A DNA stretch of 42,517 nucleotides from CAWUIO01 sp963922455 (GTDB lineage Bacteria; Bacteroidota; Bacteroidia; Cytophagales; Microscillaceae): positions 1 through 42,517 of the forward strand of contig CAWUIO010000054.1 of the NCBI GenBank assembly GCA_963922455.1. The letters run 5' to 3'. The notes under the pieces are model-generated. The model was given only the letters and a program-made list of their open reading frames with translations, ran no database searches and was not told the DNA's origin. This document shows, piece after piece, positions 24,294-33,071 of the stretch. The position numbers and the translations under genes were made by a program. Within the stretch, counting starts at the first letter, position 1, and every line of letters starts with the position of its first letter.

Positions 24294-25217
24294 TCAATTA
24301 GTAGAGGGAAAGCGAATGTCCCAAACGGAAAGGGTGCGGTCATCACTGGCCGATACGAGTAAACTGGCATAGTCGGTCCAGACTAGCTTATTGACAGACG
24401 TGCCGTGCCCGGCATGACGGGCCTTGTCTAAGACTTTTAATAATTTTCTTTGAGACAAATCCCAAACCTTAACCGATTTATCCATACTCGCAGTGGCAAA
24501 GTAACGCTTATTCGGGCTAAAACTAATATGATTGATAGCATACATATGCGCGACAATGGCTTCTTCAAGAGCGTAGTTTTGGTCTACATTCCAAAACTTG
24601 AGGTGGGCATCCCGGCTACCACTCAGCAAAAACTGCGCATCAGGAGTATATCGCAAGGAAAATATGGAGTTATTGTGGGCCTCGATCTCCTGCAAAAGAC
24701 GCATATCGTCCAATTGGAATATTCGGATTCGGTTGTCACTATAGCCTACGGCGAGGTGCCCTTTTACGGGGTTAATGGCAATAGTCCGGGCACTTTTATC
24801 CGAAGCCTTAACGTGTTTTTTTACCACCAAATCAGGATACGTGAGTAAAATCAAAACCCCATCTCCACAAGCCACATACAGGGTGTCTTTCCAGTTTTGT
24901 ATATCAAAAATGGCCGACCGGGTAAGTTTAACAGATAGCTTTTCTTCTCGGGTCGTGACATCAATCCGGTGGACACCTTCATAATTTTGGCCTACGAGAA
25001 GCTCTTTGGTATCCGAAACCCAGGAAAGTGCGTATACGGAGTTAGGAACTTTGGCCACTAGCTTCCCAATTTCGGGATTAGACAAATCCCACTCGGCAAC
25101 TAAGCCATCCCCACCGGCTGAGTAAATCAGCTCAGGAGCAGGGCCGGGCGATAAGGCATAGATGCAATCTTTGTGTCCGTGAAGACTGTTTATTTTTTGT
25201 ACCTGGATTTGACTCAT
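24294..25217 (-). CDS. WD40-repeat beta-propeller protein
   Basis: About 307 residues from the ATG at 25217 (MSQIQVQKINS). About seven WD repeats cover the whole protein, with GH...D and WD dipeptides, for example LAKVPNSVYALSWVSD, YTPDAQFLLSGSRDAHLKFW, FSPNKRYFATASMDKSVKVWD and SASDDRTLSVWD. There is no signal peptide, so it is a cytoplasmic scaffold of unknown partner. It is the first gene of a probable WD40-btuF-araC transcript. Confidence 0.87.
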   Translation of the reverse strand: MSQIQVQKINSLHGHKDCIYALSPGPAPELIYSAGGDGLVAEWDLSNPEIGKLVAKVPNSVYALSWVSDTKELLVGQNYEGVHRIDVTTREEKLSVKLTRSAIFDIQNWKDTLYVACGDGVLILLTYPDLVVKKHVKASDKSARTIAINPVKGHLAVGYSDNRIRIFQLDDMRLLQEIEAHNNSIFSLRYTPDAQFLLSGSRDAHLKFWNVDQNYALEEAIVAHMYAINHISFSPNKRYFATASMDKSVKVWDLSQRKLLKVLDKARHAGHGTSVNKLVWTDYASLLVSASDDRTLSVWDIRFPSTN

Positions 25218-25366
25218 AACCAAATCTAAGCAATAAGCGGCAAAATTCGGAGCAGTTTGGGCAATTTGCCGCAGTGGGCTTGGCTTGTGAAAGCTCAACA
25301 TTGTGGAATAAGTTTCGTAATATTACATAGAGTAGATTTTGCTCCAAATTATCGACATTCGGGCCT

Positions 25367-26730
25367 ATGCGAGTCAAGCTATACATATTTGGGTTTTGGG
25401 TAGGAGTATTCGGGGTACTCCCTTCAGTATCTTGGGCTCAAAAAAAAACCAGGTTTATACCGCCTCCCCCTACTCACAAGTTTTTCAGTCCCTTGATCAA
25501 GCCCTCAAAGCGGGAGAAAGCGTTCGCTATTTAGATCTAAGCAATCAAAACCTAAACGAGTTTCCCCAAAAACTGGCCAAAATGCCCAATTTGGAGTTGC
25601 TTAACCTATCAGCCAATGAGATCCGGGAAGTCCCCGCCGAAATTGCCCAACTGCCCAAGCTCAATACCTTGATCCTACGCGATAATCAAATTCAAAATAT
25701 TAGCCCGCAAATATCCCAAAATCAAGCCCTAAAGTACTTAGACCTAGCCAATAATCAGTTGCAGGAAGTGCCTGAAGTTTTAGGCAATTTAAACCAATTG
25801 GAGTATCTGAATTTGACAAACAATCAGATTTCTTACTTGCCTGCTTCCTTACAAAAGCTCAGCAAACTCCACAGTATCAAGCTGGATGGAAATGTCAACC
25901 AAGCCGACCAAATTATCCTCGAATCGGGCCATATGCCTTCTCTCAGAAGCCGCTTGTATGAATATTTGAGCCTGAATAAGGTAGACGCTACCCGGCAACT
26001 TTTTGCCGCAGGCCTTAAACTAGTAGAAAACCCAAGCATTCCTGATCTGGAGAAAGTACGTTATTTAAACCTGGGAGCACGAATTTATTTTTGGTTTCAA
26101 GAGTACCCCCGATCGGCTGCGTTGTCTCAAGAGGCTTTGACTTACTCAAACAATACGGCCTTAAATAGGCCCAATGAACTCGAGATCGAGCTCTCAGAAG
26201 CACTGTTTAATCTCAAGCGTATCAATTCTGGGCAACTAAACCCGGCAAACCAAACCAACTCCGGGCAATTGTCGCTTCGGATCCAAGAGCTACAAAACAT
26301 TATTGATAAAATAAACAAGGAGTTGGACCAAGAGCGCCGGACCCGGCTAAAAATCCTGACTTTGCTGCGAGAAGCGCGCAATAACCGAGAAAGCGAACAA
26401 AAAAAACGGATTCGTACCGAAGACCGTCTCCAATTTAAAAACCTCCAACACGAGCATGACCTCAACCTGCGGCATTGGTTTATCTTGGGTATCTGTTTGC
26501 TATTTGTGTGCCTGTTGAGTTACTATACCTTCCAGTACCGTCGGACCAAGTCTGACCTCTACCGTAGTTTGTCTAACCAAAAGCATAAAAATACCCAGGA
26601 GTATAATAAATACGTGGAGGCCAGTATGCAGCTCAAAGAGGCCGAAACGAAGTTAAAGTTTAAAGAAGAAGAGATCGATATCCTCAAAGATCTTCTAGAA
26701 GCTCGTAAAGAACGTTCTCAAAAATCCTAA
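25367..26730 (+). CDS. Leucine-rich-repeat membrane protein; signal peptide and body in different frames across an A9 tract
   Basis: Translation from ATG 25367 gives a classical signal peptide of about 25 residues ending in SWA|Q, but that frame stops at 25532-25534. The LRR protein body continues in the -1 frame from the A9 run (25440-25448) to the stop at 26730. The body has about five LRRs (LDLSNQNLNEFPQKL and similar), a helical region, a coiled coil with an RERR-type charged stretch, one membrane helix (HWFILGICLLFVCLLSYY) and a C-terminal cytoplasmic coiled coil. The in-frame TTG at 25339 is a poor alternative with no signal sequence. A real frameshift, slippage, phase variation or a sequencing error in the A run would all explain this. 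Confidence 0.8.
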
Positions 26731-26732
26731 AA

Positions 26733-26814
26733 GGGGCAGCGAGTAGCGAAAGCCCGGCCCGCGCCGGCACTTGCGTATCCTCAAGGTACTGATTTAATTG
26801 CGCGGGAAAGCCCC
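26733..26814 (+). repeat. Structured intergenic repeat, unit 6 (5'-truncated A/B hybrid)
   Basis: Lacks the 5' end; begins with the subtype A core GCAGCGAGTAGCGAAAGCCC, then continues with the subtype B loop helix CCCGCGC (26758-26764)/GCGCGGG (26800-26806) around 35 nt of unique sequence, and ends GGGAAAGCCCC. It starts 2 bp past the stop of the LRR gene. Confidence 0.85.
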
Positions 26815-26850
26815 AGAGACGCTCTTTTGCCATTATTTACAAGCAAGAAG

Positions 26851-26882
26851 GCCCAGGTAGAAATATATCTATCTGGGCTTTT
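26851..26882 (+). terminator. Rho-independent terminator after the LRR gene
   Basis: An 11 bp stem (GCCCAGGTAGA, 26851-26861, with TCTATCTGGGC, 26868-26878, one G-U pair) and a 6 nt loop are followed by TTTT. It sits between convergent genes. Confidence 0.65.
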
Positions 26883-26901
26883 GCTATCCAACCAAAGGGC
26901 A

Positions 26902-27210
26902 TCACTTCTCTAAGGACCAATTTCTTAAGGTTTTCTCAAATTTTTGAACCATTTCGGGATAGCTACGGCTGATACTCATTTGAATCTGCGTAAACCCGAT
27001 GGTACCTGAGATCTCAACCTCTTCCTCAAATTTGATTTTGAACAGGTCCAAGGCTTGAGAGGAGTACTTAGAGAAAGACTGAATTTCCAAAAAACCGAAT
27101 ACCTCAAGTTGGCCAAGCAAGAGGCTGTCTACGGGGTAACGGGTAGTGTAACAACGCTTATAAAACTTTCGGCAATTTCGAATTTGCGTCCAACGGAAGA
27201 AATCCTTCAT
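26902..27210 (-). CDS. Hypothetical protein, third gene of the V4R operon
   Basis: 102 residues, start ATG at 27210, 10 bp after the V4R gene stop, so likely in the same transcript. It is basic at the N-terminus (RNCRKFYKRCYTTRYP) and mixed alpha/beta in the C-terminal half, with no signal peptide or membrane segment. I recognise no family. Its place in the operon suggests a role linked to the tandem V4R protein. Confidence 0.7.
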   Translation of the reverse strand: MKDFFRWTQIRNCRKFYKRCYTTRYPVDSLLLGQLEVFGFLEIQSFSKYSSQALDLFKIKFEEEVEISGTIGFTQIQMSISRSYPEMVQKFEKTLRNWSLEK

Positions 27211-27220
27211 ATAGATGAAT

Positions 27221-28492
27221 TTAGCGTTTTACCACTTCAATCAAGTCATACGTATCTCCCATAGCCCGACAGTGTACTTGGCGCCCCACGAACATTTGGG
27301 GAGTCAGGTGAATTTGCTTGTAAACTTCTTCATCCAAGCTAAGCGGCGTACGTTCGGGAAGATTAAGGGTATAGATAAGGTTCATCAAGCCTGTGACCCC
27401 TCCGGTGGCCAAAAAGGAAATGGGTACGTTTGAGGAACCAAATTTTTTCAGGTAGGCGTTGGCCTCATACCCACTATGGATTTTTACCACTAGTTTTTCG
27501 TTTGGTAGAAGCTCCACAATTTCCCAAAAGCCCCATCCGAAAGCATTGACAGCAGCTACCATCCCGTGTACCCAATCTTCGGGAGTTTTAAGGGAAGGAC
27601 GAATGAGCGCATTCCACTCACTAGATTGCATAATGCCCCCGAAGGTATTGAAGGCACAGACATGGCCTGCTTCGGTAAGTAGCTCGATGGCTATGGTGTG
27701 ATTTTCTGCCCCTACCTCATTACGGAATTCTTCTAAAAAACCATAAGAAATATTACAGTAATAATTGGCATAATGCCGAGTAAGCATAACATCAAAGGCC
27801 TCGATCAAGCCACTTTGCTCTTGCCCCTCCAGGGGCATATGGGTCAATGCCTCAATAATGCCTAGATAGTCAACGGGGATATCTTGAGGCGGATGTAATT
27901 GATACGTTTGGTACGCTCCTTCCTGTGGGGAAGGAGCTAGGGTTCTATGGGTAGGGGAAATGTTGATCACAAATCGGCTAAATGGGTCGCCCATGGCCAA
28001 ACAACTGGTTTGATGGCCACTTAACATCCCACATTTTAACCCATGAATAGCCTCTAAAGCCCCAGTTAGGAAACCACACGTAAAGTAGGAAACAGGCTGT
28101 TTACTGGGGCCAAATTTATATTTCCAACCTAGGCCATAGTGATCGGAAGTACTCTCGATAGTGCCTCCCAATTCGTTGGTATTGGCTAAACTAATTTTAC
28201 CAAAACCGGCAAAACGGAAATAATCCTCGATGACCTGCATTTTATCAAGTTCACCCAAATGCGCATGGGTATCAAAGTAATTTTTGAATTGGGCATAGGC
28301 CACTTCCTGGGCACTGTCTATCAAAAGTTGTTCTACCCTAGGGAGGTAGTCTCGAGTGTCTAAAAGAACCGCTTGTAAATAGCAATTGTAGTGGTGACAA
28401 TGGAGAACGGCGGGTTCTTGCTCGGCTACATAAGCATGTCTTTGCGGTAAATATGCTCCCCGCAATAGCTGAGTGGACATGGTTTGATTCAT
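27221..28492 (-). CDS. Tandem V4R-like (4-vinyl reductase) domain protein
   Basis: The 423-residue product consists of two related halves. Each ends in a V4R-like C-terminal motif: TSCLAMGDPFSRFVI near residue 170 and HCRAMGDTYDLIEV at the C-terminus, each preceded by a G-rich helix (SYFTCGFLTGALEAIHG; SFLATGGVTGLMNLIYT). Each half starts with a helix block followed by a metal-like motif, HCHHYNCYLQ near residue 32 and GHVCAFNTFGG in the second half. V4R domains bind small ligands, iron or heme-like cofactors in known proteins. There is no signal peptide or membrane segment. The start overlaps the stop of the upstream 73-codon gene by 4 bp, implying translational coupling. Confidence 0.7.
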   Translation of the reverse strand: MNQTMSTQLLRGAYLPQRHAYVAEQEPAVLHCHHYNCYLQAVLLDTRDYLPRVEQLLIDSAQEVAYAQFKNYFDTHAHLGELDKMQVIEDYFRFAGFGKISLANTNELGGTIESTSDHYGLGWKYKFGPSKQPVSYFTCGFLTGALEAIHGLKCGMLSGHQTSCLAMGDPFSRFVINISPTHRTLAPSPQEGAYQTYQLHPPQDIPVDYLGIIEALTHMPLEGQEQSGLIEAFDVMLTRHYANYYCNISYGFLEEFRNEVGAENHTIAIELLTEAGHVCAFNTFGGIMQSSEWNALIRPSLKTPEDWVHGMVAAVNAFGWGFWEIVELLPNEKLVVKIHSGYEANAYLKKFGSSNVPISFLATGGVTGLMNLIYTLNLPERTPLSLDEEVYKQIHLTPQMFVGRQVHCRAMGDTYDLIEVVKR

Positions 28493-28710
28493 AGCATCGC
28501 TTCTTTTAAGTTTAGCTTTTGGTTATACATATCTTCAATAATGCAATGGATGATATCCAGGGTTTCTTCCTTTAATTCATCGTGATCGGATATGGTATGA
28601 AAATATTTACCAATTTTTTTTAAGTGAGGTAACAGCCTCAGCTTAACCCGTTGCCAAGCGTAAGGGGAAACTTTCTCGTTTAGGTAATCTTGTATTTCCT
28701 TTACTTTCAT
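28489..28710 (-). CDS. Small helical protein, first gene of the V4R operon
   Basis: 73 residues, start ATG at 28710. It is predicted to be all-helical with mixed charge (VKEIQDYLNEKVSPYAWQRV) and an acidic second half. No family is recognised; it lacks the DSL motif of acyl carrier proteins. Its ATGA overlap with the V4R gene supports that it is a real gene and a partner of that protein. Confidence 0.72.
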   Translation of the reverse strand: MKVKEIQDYLNEKVSPYAWQRVKLRLLPHLKKIGKYFHTISDHDELKEETLDIIHCIIEDMYNQKLNLKEAML

Positions 28711-28955
28711 ATCAGTAATGGTTATTAAAATAGGGCATTTAATTGAGGGGTGAAGAAGTCGAGCTGAGTACCAAACCTCTCCTTAAGACACGGATAATCG
28801 GTCTGTGAGTTGAGGCATAAACAAGGAGAAACTTACAAGAATAGGTATCAAAAGGGCTTCTCATGCGAGAAGCAGAACTAGGAAAGGAGAGAATATAGAA
28901 GAGAGGTCTTCTGTATCATGCAAAAGGGAAAAAGCGAAGGAATGGAAAACCTATC
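28711..28955. other. Non-coding gap with two hairpins
   Basis: No gene seen. A perfect hairpin GCTTCTC/GAGAAGC at 28856-28873 is followed on the minus strand by CCTTTTG, a possible weak terminator for the small gene at 28956. A second hairpin, AGAAGA/TCTTCT, lies at 28897-28912. The first operon gene starts at 28710, so its promoter should also lie here, but no clear match was found. Confidence 0.4.
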
Positions 28956-29135
28956 CTACTTAGCATGGGGCGGTTTGTTGGAAGTAGCGTTTTTTTCGGG
29001 GGTATTTGAATAGATGGCTTCACTCTCAGCCTCTAAAGCCTTGAGGCCTTGCAAGGTTTTATGCATCCTTCTGCGTAGGATATGTCCTTGTAGTTTTAAT
29101 TCAAGAAAATTAGGTGCTTTAAAGTCTCTTTTCAT
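28956..29135 (-). CDS. Possible 59-residue small protein
   Basis: A short open frame from ATG 29135 to TAG 28956 encodes 59 residues: an N-terminal KRDFKAPNFLELKLQGH, a basic RRRMHKTLQGLK patch and a polar tail. It has no membrane segment or cysteine, and no recognised family. It lies on the same strand as the neighbouring genes, in a large gap with a hairpin just past its stop. The reality of the gene is uncertain; codon statistics or homologues would be needed. Confidence 0.35.
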   Translation of the reverse strand: MKRDFKAPNFLELKLQGHILRRRMHKTLQGLKALEAESEAIYSNTPEKNATSNKPPHAK

Positions 29136-29601
29136 TTTGCCGAATGAGAAATCTTGGTAATATTATCCTATAAGGTATCTGTTAAAGATAATCTTAAAGG
29201 ATATATGGCTTTTTAATTGGTGGATACACTTAGTATATAGTACATGGTACGGAAATGAGGCAAAAACTTTCTATTTTTCGCCCATTTTTTTCGAAAATTT
29301 TTTGTGAGGGAGGTGAAAGACGCACGGAGCTAAGGGTTTTTAAACAAAAAATCGTGTAATGTAATAAGATTTAGGGGCTAGGATAGCCCCAGTTTCGTTC
29401 ACGCTATGTTAGTGACTTGATATAAAACTGAAGGGCTACGCAAGAGACTGAGAGTCTGTAGGAATTAAACACTTAGTAGGATTTAGATGTAACTTCTTGT
29501 GCTGAATCGGTACACTACACCCTTTATATACTTAGGGCTCCATTCCTAAGGAAGAGGAAAACCGGGCCTTAGAACGAATTATGGCCCAGAGCGCTCGATG
29601 T
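29136..29601. other. Non-coding gap before the channel gene stop
   Basis: AT-rich in its first half; it includes a hairpin GGGGCT-AGGAT-AGCCCC at 29374-29390. Near the channel gene stop, GGGCC/GGCCC (29564-29568 and 29583-29587) followed on the minus strand by TTTTCC may terminate that gene. I see no gene, tRNA or known RNA motif. Confidence 0.4.
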
Positions 29602-31716
29602 TTAAAAGAACGTAAAGAGGGTAGCCAAGAAGCTTAAGCCCAAAAAGGTGGGCCAATACAAAAGCTTAACGATCAGGTTATCTTGATAGTCAAAAAATAA
29701 AACCTTATTCCGCCGGGTAAACAGGATAATGTTGAAGGCCGAGAGCACTAAAATGAGGTACATAATAAAGTAGAAAAACTCCATATAGGTGATCCGGTCC
29801 GACTGGATGGATCTTCTCAAATCAATATGGGCCAGTACCAAAACGAAGAAAAAAGCCGCTGAACTTTCAACTACCCCCACCGAACTAATCCGCTTACTAC
29901 TGCTGTACAAAATGAGGTAAAGCATCAGGGCTACCACCAAAATCGGGATAAAATTGATTACAAAGGCATTGATAAAATTGCGACGAACCATAATATTAAA
30001 ATGTAACTCGGGGTTAAGCTCCGGCCGAAAGCTTTCTTCCATCCCAAAATTGGTGTTATAGTCTAAAGTAAGATAACTGTAGTGACTGCTCTCAATGGCA
30101 AAACCTGGCAACACCACCTTGTTGTTGATACCTGGCCGGGCACTCGGGCTTAGGAGTTTATAGCCTTCCAAGTCGGGTGTCAAGACAAAGGGGCTATGAA
30201 TGTCTTTTGGAGCCAGTGTAATGGCCATTTTTCTCCGATCGAAAGGGTAGGTTGAGTAGTCAAAGTTTAATCGCAAGGAAAGACGAAATTCCCATCGGTG
30301 TAATTGGTGGGTACGGGTGCGTTCTTGGTAGTGCTTGTCAAAGTATACAGCCTCGGCAAAGGGAGCTGCCTGAGGAAAACGAAGGCCAATTTGCCAAGTG
30401 CTGTCTAACTCTAAAGGGTATTTCTGCCAGACAAAGCCGCTTATGTTGACATTGTAGGAATCTTCCACTTCCAGTTCCTGGATAAAAATCCCGGTGGGAA
30501 TGGGGGTAGGAGCCTTGAGGTTTAATTCTTTAAGGGATTTTTCTTGGTTACTCAAAAACTTCTCAAGCCCACTATTACTGGTAATGCGCACTTCTTCTTT
30601 TCCAATTTCATCTGTGTATTTGCTCAGTTTGATATACCAGCAAAATAAAACATTGGCGAGTAGGATACTGGAAACCCCTACACTAAATTTCCACAAGGCC
30701 TGGACTCTTAAATAGTAAAGTCGCAGTCCAATAAAAAGACCTAATACGGCCAAGAGGCTAAAAGATATAAATATTCTCAAGGAGAGAATTTCTAAGCTAT
30801 ACGAGTGCCCGGTGATTTCGTCTTTGATGAGAACAATCCCCAGACTCCACCCGGAGGCTGTAATAGGCCGATAAAAAAGATAGGATTGCTGAAAAGTAAC
30901 TTGACTAAAATATTCTTCGTGGCCGGCTTCTCCCTTAGTCATCATGGTCGCGGCACTGCGGAGTATTGGGTCCTTTTTTTCATCGGCAATTTGAAATATA
31001 TTTTTATTATTGATGTACTCCCGAATAGGATGGGCCAGGTATTTTCCTTCCTTGGAAATAACGAAGCCATAGCCAGTTTTTCCAAGACTTAAGGAGTTCA
31101 TTAGGCGAGTAAAAGCAGCCAGGGAGATGGTCATCGTGATGGTGCCGGCTACTTCCTTTTCACCCGTTTGAGGATTGGAGCGGTAAAAGGGGATGCCATA
31201 GTCGGCTACCATTGCTTGGGCACCCTCGGCATAGTAAGGCTCTATCCACTGCGCTCCTTCTTGTTTAACTTGTACATACCACTGGCTGGTTAGCAAGGCA
31301 GGGTCAGTATAGTCGTAGACCTCCTCCAAAAGGATAAATCCATCCTTATTTTTGTCATAATAAGGAGCGTATAAATTTTTTCCGGGGTAAACATTGGGCT
31401 CGAAGGCTGCGGTGATCCCGAGGATGTTTTTTAAGGATTTGCTCTCTTTTTGAAGCAAGCGGTGTAGGGTTTCTTGTTCCCATTGGCTACTATCTTCCAA
31501 GATTTGGGCAAGGGCTTTACCTTTGGCCATCACTTGGACCAAGATGGTATCCATCTTGGCTGTAATGTCTTCGGCAGATTGGGACCCACTAGTCTGCCCT
31601 GCGCTCTCGAGCTCATGGCGTAGGGTATAGTATTGAAAGACCTCATAAAGAGCGAGGGATAAACTACTGAAAAATAGGATAAATGCGGTGTTTCTTATCC
31701 ACTTAAATCGGCGCAT
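29602..31716 (-). CDS. Fusion of a dCache sensor domain with a pentameric ligand-gated ion channel
   Basis: 704 residues. TM1 (about 10-28) leads to a periplasmic double-Cache domain (about 40-300; WYVQV at 146, GYGFVISKEGKYLAHP at 215-230), as in chemoreceptors. Two more helices (about 312-335 and 341-362) follow. Residues about 380-575 look like a pentameric channel ligand-binding domain with DYSTYPFDRRKMAIT (486-500), the prokaryotic Cys-less loop. Four helices follow: M1 (580-604), M2 (609-633, polar-lined), M3 (641-667) and M4 (682-703). Topology places both sensing domains outside and is consistent. The channel identity is by motif and topology, not by a search. Confidence 0.8.
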   Translation of the reverse strand: MRRFKWIRNTAFILFFSSLSLALYEVFQYYTLRHELESAGQTSGSQSAEDITAKMDTILVQVMAKGKALAQILEDSSQWEQETLHRLLQKESKSLKNILGITAAFEPNVYPGKNLYAPYYDKNKDGFILLEEVYDYTDPALLTSQWYVQVKQEGAQWIEPYYAEGAQAMVADYGIPFYRSNPQTGEKEVAGTITMTISLAAFTRLMNSLSLGKTGYGFVISKEGKYLAHPIREYINNKNIFQIADEKKDPILRSAATMMTKGEAGHEEYFSQVTFQQSYLFYRPITASGWSLGIVLIKDEITGHSYSLEILSLRIFISFSLLAVLGLFIGLRLYYLRVQALWKFSVGVSSILLANVLFCWYIKLSKYTDEIGKEEVRITSNSGLEKFLSNQEKSLKELNLKAPTPIPTGIFIQELEVEDSYNVNISGFVWQKYPLELDSTWQIGLRFPQAAPFAEAVYFDKHYQERTRTHQLHRWEFRLSLRLNFDYSTYPFDRRKMAITLAPKDIHSPFVLTPDLEGYKLLSPSARPGINNKVVLPGFAIESSHYSYLTLDYNTNFGMEESFRPELNPELHFNIMVRRNFINAFVINFIPILVVALMLYLILYSSSKRISSVGVVESSAAFFFVLVLAHIDLRRSIQSDRITYMEFFYFIMYLILVLSAFNIILFTRRNKVLFFDYQDNLIVKLLYWPTFLGLSFLATLFTFF

Positions 31717-31930
31717 ATCTCAGTTGCTAGTTTGGTTTAGAGAATTTTATCTAGAATGGCTACCTTGAAGAAGAATACTAATCCTTATATTATTTATTAC
31801 GAGAATATTTCCAAAATTTCTAAGCTTAGATTTTATATTTTTACCCTATTCGCATATTAATAAGCATTTTTTTTATTTGCATCCCGGAAAACCTTGATTA
31901 TCTATCCATACCCTGTAAATTTTTATAGCC

Positions 31931-33025
31931 ATGACCCAGACCCGTCGTACATTCATCCGTAATGCTGCCTTAGGTGGGGCAGCCCTAAGCTTTGGTTTTT
32001 GTCATTCTCCCCAAGGTTCCTCACATAAAGAGGGGAAACGGGTGGGCGTTGCCCTAGTGGGCTTAGGCTCTTACAGTGGAGGCCAATTGGCGCCAGCCTT
32101 ACAAATGACCAAGCATTGTTATCTGGCTGGTATTGTCACCGGAAGCCCCCACAAAATCCCCCAGTGGCAAAAAAAGTACGGTATCAAAGATCAAAATGTT
32201 TACAATTATGACACGATGCATCAAATGGCCAATAATCCGGAAATTGATGTAATCTACATCGTGGTACCCACCGGCTTACACGCCAAATATGCCGTGATAG
32301 CCGCCAATACCGGGAAACACGTCTGGTGCGAAAAACCCATGGCTATGAACTCACAAGAGTGCCAAGAAATCATGCAGGCTTGTGAGAAAAATAAAGTAAA
32401 GCTTTCCATAGGGTATCGAATGCAACATGAGCCCAATACCCAAACCGTGATTAAATATGCCAGCGAAAAACCCTACGGAGAAATCGAGGCCGTAGAAGCC
32501 CTAGCCGGGTATAGAGGTGGCGGGGGGACCGGCTGGCGTTTTCAAAAAGCTCTGGGAGGAGGTGCCCTATACGATATGGGCGTTTATGCCATCAACGGTA
32601 TCCGCTACGCTACCGGGATGGAACCCGTACGAGTGCTTAGGGCCGAACATAGCACCAAACGCCCCCAATACTTTAAAGAAGTAGACGAAACGACCGACTT
32701 TACCCTGGAATTTGCCAATGGATTAAAAGCCCACGGACGTACTAGCGTAGGGGAAGGCATCAACCGCCTTCGGGTAGATTGTGCCCAGGGATGGTATGAA
32801 TTAAGCCCCATGCAATCATACGGAGGAGTGCAAGGGCTTACCAGTGATGGCAAAAAACTAGATATCTACATCGCCAACCAACAAGCCCGGCAAATGGATG
32901 ACAATGCCCTAGCTATCTTGAAAAAACAAAATGTACTCGTACCCGGGGAAGAAGGCCTCCAGGATATTCGTATTGTCAATGCAATACAAGAATCAGCCCG
33001 GACAGGGCAAGTGGTGGACGTGTAA
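31931..33025 (+). CDS. Exported Gfo/Idh/MocA-family oxidoreductase
   Basis: 364 residues. A Tat-like signal (TRRTFIRNAALGGAALSFGF, residues 4-23) precedes a dinucleotide-binding domain (VGVALVGLGSYSGGQLAPA) and the family Lys-Pro motif in WCEKPMAMN. The C-terminal domain has GGGALYDMGVYAINGIRYATG. This is a sugar- or polyol-acting NAD(P) enzyme; exported folded forms bind their cofactor before Tat export. A GlcNAc- or inositol-type substrate cannot be assigned. It is a single gene convergent with the DUF2214 gene. Confidence 0.87.
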   Translation: MTQTRRTFIRNAALGGAALSFGFCHSPQGSSHKEGKRVGVALVGLGSYSGGQLAPALQMTKHCYLAGIVTGSPHKIPQWQKKYGIKDQNVYNYDTMHQMANNPEIDVIYIVVPTGLHAKYAVIAANTGKHVWCEKPMAMNSQECQEIMQACEKNKVKLSIGYRMQHEPNTQTVIKYASEKPYGEIEAVEALAGYRGGGGTGWRFQKALGGGALYDMGVYAINGIRYATGMEPVRVLRAEHSTKRPQYFKEVDETTDFTLEFANGLKAHGRTSVGEGINRLRVDCAQGWYELSPMQSYGGVQGLTSDGKKLDIYIANQQARQMDDNALAILKKQNVLVPGEEGLQDIRIVNAIQESARTGQVVDV

Positions 33026-33071
33026 AAAATGGCAAAGTGCTTAAACAGTTTCTAAATCAAAAAATTAATGC

